This document shows positions 60,794 to 64,000 of a DNA stretch of 64,000 nucleotides, piece by piece. Every line of letters starts with the position of its first letter. The first letter of the stretch is position 1. Both the position numbers and the translations under genes were made by a program. Location: positions 124,001-188,000 of the forward strand of contig JAWKZP010000008.1 in NCBI GenBank assembly GCA_041395905.1. Direction: 5' to 3'. Source of the DNA: UBA7803 sp041395905. GTDB taxonomy: Bacteria; Pseudomonadota; Gammaproteobacteria; Pseudomonadales; Azotimanducaceae. The notes under the pieces were generated by a model. That model made no database searches. It was not told the DNA's origin and worked only from the letters and a program-made list of their open reading frames with translations.

Positions 60794-61537
60794 ATGTTGG
60801 AGAACAGAGAAGGACAACGCGTCCCGGCAGTGGAGTTCCGCACGCGCGAAGGCCACGAGTGGAAGAACGTCAACAGTGAAGACCTGTTCAGCGGCAAGTC
60901 CGTGATCGTCTTCTCGCTGCCCGGCGCCTTCACGCCCACCTGCTCGTCATCCCACGTGCCCCGCTACAACCAGCTGGCAGGCACGTTCAGGCAGCTGGGA
61001 ATCGACGACATCGTCTGCATCTCGGTGAACGATGCCTTCGTGATGAACGAGTGGCAGGAGTCGCAGCAGGCCTGGAGCCTGCGCTTCGTTCCGGACGGCA
61101 ACGGCGAGTTCACAGAGCGCATGGGCATGCTGGTGGGCAAGGAGGACCTGGGCTTCGGCCGGCGCTCCTGGCGCTACTCGATGCTGGTGCGCGACGGCGT
61201 GATAGAAAAGATGTTCGTGGAGCGCGAGGAGCCTGGCGACCCGTACGCAGTATCGGATGCCGACACCATGCTCGACTACCTGGCACCCGGCGGCGCCAGG
61301 CCGCTCGATGCCACGGTGTTCACGCGCAAAGGTTGCGGCCATTGCGCACGCGCGAAACAGGCGCTCGACAACGCCGGCATCGCCTACGAGGAGCTGGTGC
61401 TGAACAAGCACTTCAGTGACCGCACGCTGCGCGCGGTCACCGCCCGCACCAGCTTTCCACAGGTGTTCATCGGAGGTCAGCTGATCGGCGGCGCCGACGA
61501 TCTGGAGGCCTGGTTGAAGGGCCGCAAGGCGGCCTGA
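60794..61537 (+). CDS. Peroxiredoxin-glutaredoxin fusion (hybrid Prx5)
   Basis: 247 residues. Residues 1-165 are Prx5 with peroxidatic Cys50 in PGAFTPTCSSSHVPRY; residues 170-247 are a glutaredoxin with CGHC (Cys181, Cys184), TSFPQVFIGGQLIGGADDL as the cis-Pro and glutathione-binding part. The fusion reduces peroxides with glutathione as donor, like the Haemophilus hybrid enzyme. ATG 60794 has GGAGATTGAA upstream. A strong bidirectional terminator lies just downstream. Confidence 0.95.
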   Translation: MLENREGQRVPAVEFRTREGHEWKNVNSEDLFSGKSVIVFSLPGAFTPTCSSSHVPRYNQLAGTFRQLGIDDIVCISVNDAFVMNEWQESQQAWSLRFVPDGNGEFTERMGMLVGKEDLGFGRRSWRYSMLVRDGVIEKMFVEREEPGDPYAVSDADTMLDYLAPGGARPLDATVFTRKGCGHCARAKQALDNAGIAYEELVLNKHFSDRTLRAVTARTSFPQVFIGGQLIGGADDLEAWLKGRKAA

Positions 61538-61578
61538 AGCTGACTCAGCGTCCGCCGGCGCGCGGATGGCGCAAAACA

Positions 61579-61604
61579 AAAACGGGAGCCGAGGCTCCCG
61601 TTTT
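61579..61604. terminator. Bidirectional intrinsic terminator
   Basis: AAAACGGGAGCC-ga-GGCTCCCGTTTT: perfect inverted repeat with an A run on one side and a T run on the other, between the convergent Prx-Grx gene (plus) and an acyl-CoA dehydrogenase gene (minus). It can end transcription from both sides. Confidence 0.9.
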
Positions 61605-61631
61605 CACTCTGGCCGGCACGTACGCCTCGAA

Positions 61632-62777
61632 TCAGTAGCCTTCGAGCTCGCCGTAGCGGTTGCGGTGGAAGTTCACGTCACCGAACGTCTGCTCGGCCAC
61701 CGCTGCGCGTTTGATGAAGAAGCCGATGTCGAACTCGTCCGTCATGCCGATGCCGCCATGCATCTGGATGCCTTCGCGCGACACGCGGTTGTACGTCTCA
61801 CCGACCTTGGTCTTGGCCAGGCTCGCGAGTTTGGCGATCTCATCGGCGTCGCGGCCCTCGTCGAGCGCGGTGAGCGCTTCGAGCACGCAGGACTTCGACA
61901 GCTCCACCTCGCAGAACATGTCCGCGGCTCGATGCTTGAGCGCCTGGAACGATCCGATCGGCACGCCGAACTGCTCACGCTCCTTGAGATACTGAATCGT
62001 GCGCTCGAAACACTCCTGAGCGCCTCCAAGCATCTCCGCGGCGAGGCCGATGCGGGCGATGTCCAGGGTCGGGTCGAGCACGTCCGCGCCCTTGCCTTTC
62101 TTGCCCAGAATGGCATCGGCCCCGACTTTGACATTCTTGAAGTCGACATTTGCGGCGTTGCGCGAATCGGTCATCTTGGTGCGCGTGACCTTCACGCCCG
62201 GCGCGTCGCGGTCGACGATGAACAGCGTGATGCCCGCACGCTTGCCCGGCTTGCCCGAGGTGCGTGCCGCAACGATGAGCTTGTCTGCGGAGTTGCCGTC
62301 GAGCACGAACGTCTTGGAGCCGTTGATCTTGTACCCCTTGCCGGACTCTTCCGCCTCGGTCTCGATGCCGTACGGGTCGTGCCGGTGCGACTCTTCCAGC
62401 GCCAGCGCCATCAGCAGCTCGCCGCTGGAGATGGCCGGCAGCAGCTCGGACTTCTGCGCCTCGCTGCCGCCGAGATTGATCGCCGTGCCGCATACCCACA
62501 CCGTCGCGAACAACGGGCTCGCGGCGAGCGTGCGACCGGTTTCCTCGGTGACCACGCCCAGGCCCTTGTAACCGAATGCCAGGCCGCCGTATTCCTCAGG
62601 CCAGGGGATGCCGGCCCAGCCCAGCTCCACCATGGCCCGCCAGGTGTCGCGATCGAAGGCGTCGGGATTGTCCGCATCGCGCAGCTTGCGCAGCTGGCCG
62701 ATGGGCGCCGAGCTGCCACAGAAGTCGCGCGCGCTGTCTTTGAGCATGTTCTGCTCTTCGTTGAGAATCATGGGCAT
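61632..62777 (-). CDS. Acyl-CoA dehydrogenase family protein
   Basis: 381 residues: MILNEEQNMLKDSARDFCGSSAPIGQLRKL, GLAFGYKGLGVVTEETGRTLAASPL, INGSKTFVLDGNSADKLIVAARTSG, YLKEREQFGVPIGSFQALKHRAADMFCEVELS and IQMHGGIGMTDEFDIGFFIKRAAVAEQTFGD. This is the small-subunit-like type; the YGG-x-x-E catalytic segment is missing. So it may need a large-subunit partner encoded elsewhere or in the 44-47 kb operon. Stands alone, ending at the bidirectional terminator. Confidence 0.87.
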   Translation of the reverse strand: MPMILNEEQNMLKDSARDFCGSSAPIGQLRKLRDADNPDAFDRDTWRAMVELGWAGIPWPEEYGGLAFGYKGLGVVTEETGRTLAASPLFATVWVCGTAINLGGSEAQKSELLPAISSGELLMALALEESHRHDPYGIETEAEESGKGYKINGSKTFVLDGNSADKLIVAARTSGKPGKRAGITLFIVDRDAPGVKVTRTKMTDSRNAANVDFKNVKVGADAILGKKGKGADVLDPTLDIARIGLAAEMLGGAQECFERTIQYLKEREQFGVPIGSFQALKHRAADMFCEVELSKSCVLEALTALDEGRDADEIAKLASLAKTKVGETYNRVSREGIQMHGGIGMTDEFDIGFFIKRAAVAEQTFGDVNFHRNRYGELEGY

Positions 62778-63024
62778 TTTGGCTCCCCCAAACCCGATGA
62801 CGCGGTCAACTGCGTCGGCATGTGTCTATGGAACTGACCGCTCGCCGCGCAGCCGCGGCGGGTCGACTCAAGCCGGAAATGAAAGCAAAACGCCGGGCAG
62901 ATGTCGACCCCGGCAGATGCAGATCCGGGGGCACCCCGAGGGGGGCTGTAGCCCCTCCACCGGAAGCCGTTCAGATGGGCGCTCAGGGACGCTGGTTCAG
63001 CACTCAAGGCTGTTGACTCGCCGC
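62778..63024. other. Gap with a GC hairpin, no gene seen
   Basis: 247 bases between two minus-strand genes. GAGGGGggC-tgta-GCCCCTC (62938-62957) is a GC hairpin without a T run. It may be a Rho-independent-like attenuator or simply structured spacer. No open frame with coding character. Confidence 0.4.
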
Positions 63025-63567
63025 TCAGGGCTGTCTCTCAGCGCGCTGATAAAAGCCCTCGAACCAGGCCGTCCACTGGCCGGGCACCCGGGATTCCTCG
63101 AAAAACTGGCGCACGCGGCCGTCCGGCAGCGGTGTCCACATGCCCCGGAACGGAAACCGCTCGCCGCTTGCGAGGTAGGTGATGTCGCCGACCAGAACCA
63201 TGCTCGCGGCGTGCACGCCGCCCTGGATGTCGATGATCACACCCGGAGACACCCAGACCTGGCGCCAGTGGTCGCCCACGGGGTCGTAGAAGTTCTGGCT
63301 CTGCCCCGTACCGCCGCCTCTGCCGCGCCAGCTCTCCAGCAACAGACAGCCGTCCTGTTCCCGTGTTATCCGGTTGTCGCCCGCCTTCTCGCCGCTGGCA
63401 TCGAAGACCTCCCACGTCCCCAGCCAGAAGTCGAAGGCCCGATAAGGCGGGCGTTCGCAGGGGTGCTCCCGCGCGGCCGCCTGCACCGGGGACGCCACCA
63501 CCGCGGCAAGGGTCAGCGCCAGCAGAGTTACCAACCGCTTACATGCGCTACATCCGGGTCGCTGCAA
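63025..63567 (-). CDS. Exported protein of unknown function (DUF1579-like)
   Basis: 180 residues. A signal peptide (KRLVTLLALTLAAVVASPVQAA) is followed by a beta-rich domain opening PPYRAFDFWLGTWEVFDASGEKAGDN, with LLESWRGRGGGTGQSQNFYDPVGDHWRQVWVSPGVIIDIQGG and RGMWTPLPDGRVRQFFEESRVPGQWTAWFEGFY. The FDFWLGxW opening is common in DUF1579-like lipocalin-shaped proteins. Start TTG 63567, because GGGAGG lies 7 bases upstream; no ATG or GTG precedes the signal peptide in frame. Confidence 0.75.
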   Translation of the reverse strand: MQRPGCSACKRLVTLLALTLAAVVASPVQAAAREHPCERPPYRAFDFWLGTWEVFDASGEKAGDNRITREQDGCLLLESWRGRGGGTGQSQNFYDPVGDHWRQVWVSPGVIIDIQGGVHAASMVLVGDITYLASGERFPFRGMWTPLPDGRVRQFFEESRVPGQWTAWFEGFYQRAERQP

Positions 63568-63650
63568 ACCGTGACCTCCCTCACTAACCTGCCAGGCACT
63601 CGGTTCAAGTCTAACGGGATCAGCGGGTGCACACAGCCAGGTTGCGGAAC

Positions 63651-64000
63651 ATGGCCATTCAGGGCAGCACGGGCGCCGGCGTTCGCAGTGCCATGCTGGC
63701 GGCCGGTCTCGCGGTCTGCCTGATGCTGGCGCAGCCGGCCGGCGCAGAGAGCAACGGCGACCCGGCGGCGGCCGCCACCGTGCAGCGCGCAGGCGTCGAC
63801 GCGGGTGGCGCCCGGCCAGCTCAGGCGGCTGCATCTGCAGCTTCGACCCCATCCGCGTCGGCCTCTGAGCCGCAATTTCAACGCCCTGCCACCCAGCAGC
63901 GCGACGCCACCAGCACGGACGCCTCCAGGCGCGCCGATCCGAAGGTCGCCGCCGGTGCCGGAACATCCAATGCCCGCGAGCGTCCGCCATTGCTCGACGC
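63651..64000 (+). CDS. Exported protein, 3' end outside window
   Basis: Frame open from ATG 63651 to the window edge (116 codons). MAIQGSTGAGVRSAMLAAGL with hydrophobic AVCLMLAQPAGAES is a Sec signal. The rest so far is a low-complexity Ala/Ser/Thr/Gln/Asp-rich stretch (disordered linker), so the functional domain must lie beyond the window. Divergent from the DUF1579-like gene with 83 bases between starts. No family can be named. Confidence 0.55.
   Translation, partial: MAIQGSTGAGVRSAMLAAGLAVCLMLAQPAGAESNGDPAAAATVQRAGVDAGGARPAQAAASAASTPSASASEPQFQRPATQQRDATSTDASRRADPKVAAGAGTSNARERPPLLD

Noticed and set aside
63595..63620. GGTTCAAGTC resembling a tRNA T-loop
   Set aside because: No acceptor stem, anticodon arm or D-arm can be built around it.
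1..64000. CRISPR array, prophage or biosynthetic gene cluster
   Set aside because: No spaced direct repeats, integrase, capsid, NRPS/PKS or RiPP genes were seen on either strand.

Overview
This is a 64 kb stretch of a high-GC bacterial chromosome. The gene complement points to a gammaproteobacterium, probably a free-living aerobic heterotroph: a PA2778/PA2779 pair, an SO2930-type dihaem cytochrome beside a beta-helix lipoprotein, a Prx5-glutaredoxin fusion, class II fumarase, HisI apart from the his operon, RarD, GloB and TesB. The exact lineage is inferred from these names and was not computed. I saw no tRNA, rRNA, CRISPR array, insertion sequence, integrase or prophage gene. The window is densely coded, with many 1-4 base overlaps between genes. 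It opens inside one gene (RND adaptor) and closes inside another (exported protein).

Layout. 1-8.2 kb: RND efflux adaptor and pump, threonine ammonia-lyase, flavodoxin, FemAB-like acyltransferase, DUF3014 protein. 8.2-14.4 kb: asnS, then a heterodimeric ABC exporter with a VOC protein and an NAD(P)H oxidoreductase. 14.4-17.4 kb: a minus-strand unit for a GPH-family transporter and homologues of BadH and BadI, the last two steps of cyclohexanecarboxyl-CoA ring cleavage to pimelyl-CoA. 17.8-25.4 kb: OXA-type beta-lactamase, lipA, a secreted protein of unknown function, GNAT, gamma-glutamyltransferase, leucyl aminopeptidase and hisI. 25.4-29.6 kb: cysS behind a consensus promoter and a 14-codon cysteine-rich leader frame, then an FAD aromatic hydroxylase and an M20 peptidase. 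29.6-37.7 kb: HNH nuclease, SPOR lipoprotein, a translationally coupled glutathione/detoxification unit (gloB-rarD-gst-SDR), a cupin and second GST, tesB, a membrane protein and a peroxiredoxin.

37.9-43.3 kb: M14-like lipoprotein, CoA-type Nudix hydrolase, EamA transporter, PA2779/PA2778 pair, cytochrome c. 43.3-47.1 kb: an acyl-CoA catabolic locus (TetR regulator and crotonase divergent from a two-subunit acyl-CoA dehydrogenase) with a clear palindromic operator. 47.1-50.2 kb: a metallo-beta-lactamase-fold gene with an internal deletion, pyrE, and an ECF sigma/anti-sigma pair whose anti-sigma factor is fused to a polymer-forming beta-helix. 50.6-55.7 kb: SDR, PpiC, HupE, beta-helix lipoprotein and dihaem cytochrome in a row. 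55.7-58.1 kb: GPH transporter, unknown membrane protein, GtrA. 58.2-61.5 kb: thioesterase, fumC, then dps and a peroxiredoxin-glutaredoxin fusion behind an OxyR-like box. 61.6-64 kb: a third acyl-CoA dehydrogenase and two exported proteins.

The most interesting signals are: the putative cysteine-responsive leader frame before cysS; two genes (rarD and the PA2778-type gene) whose only plausible start is CTG inside a CTGA overlap; a deleted MBL-fold gene; compensating frameshifts in the RND adaptor; and two large inverted repeats in the two longest non-coding gaps.
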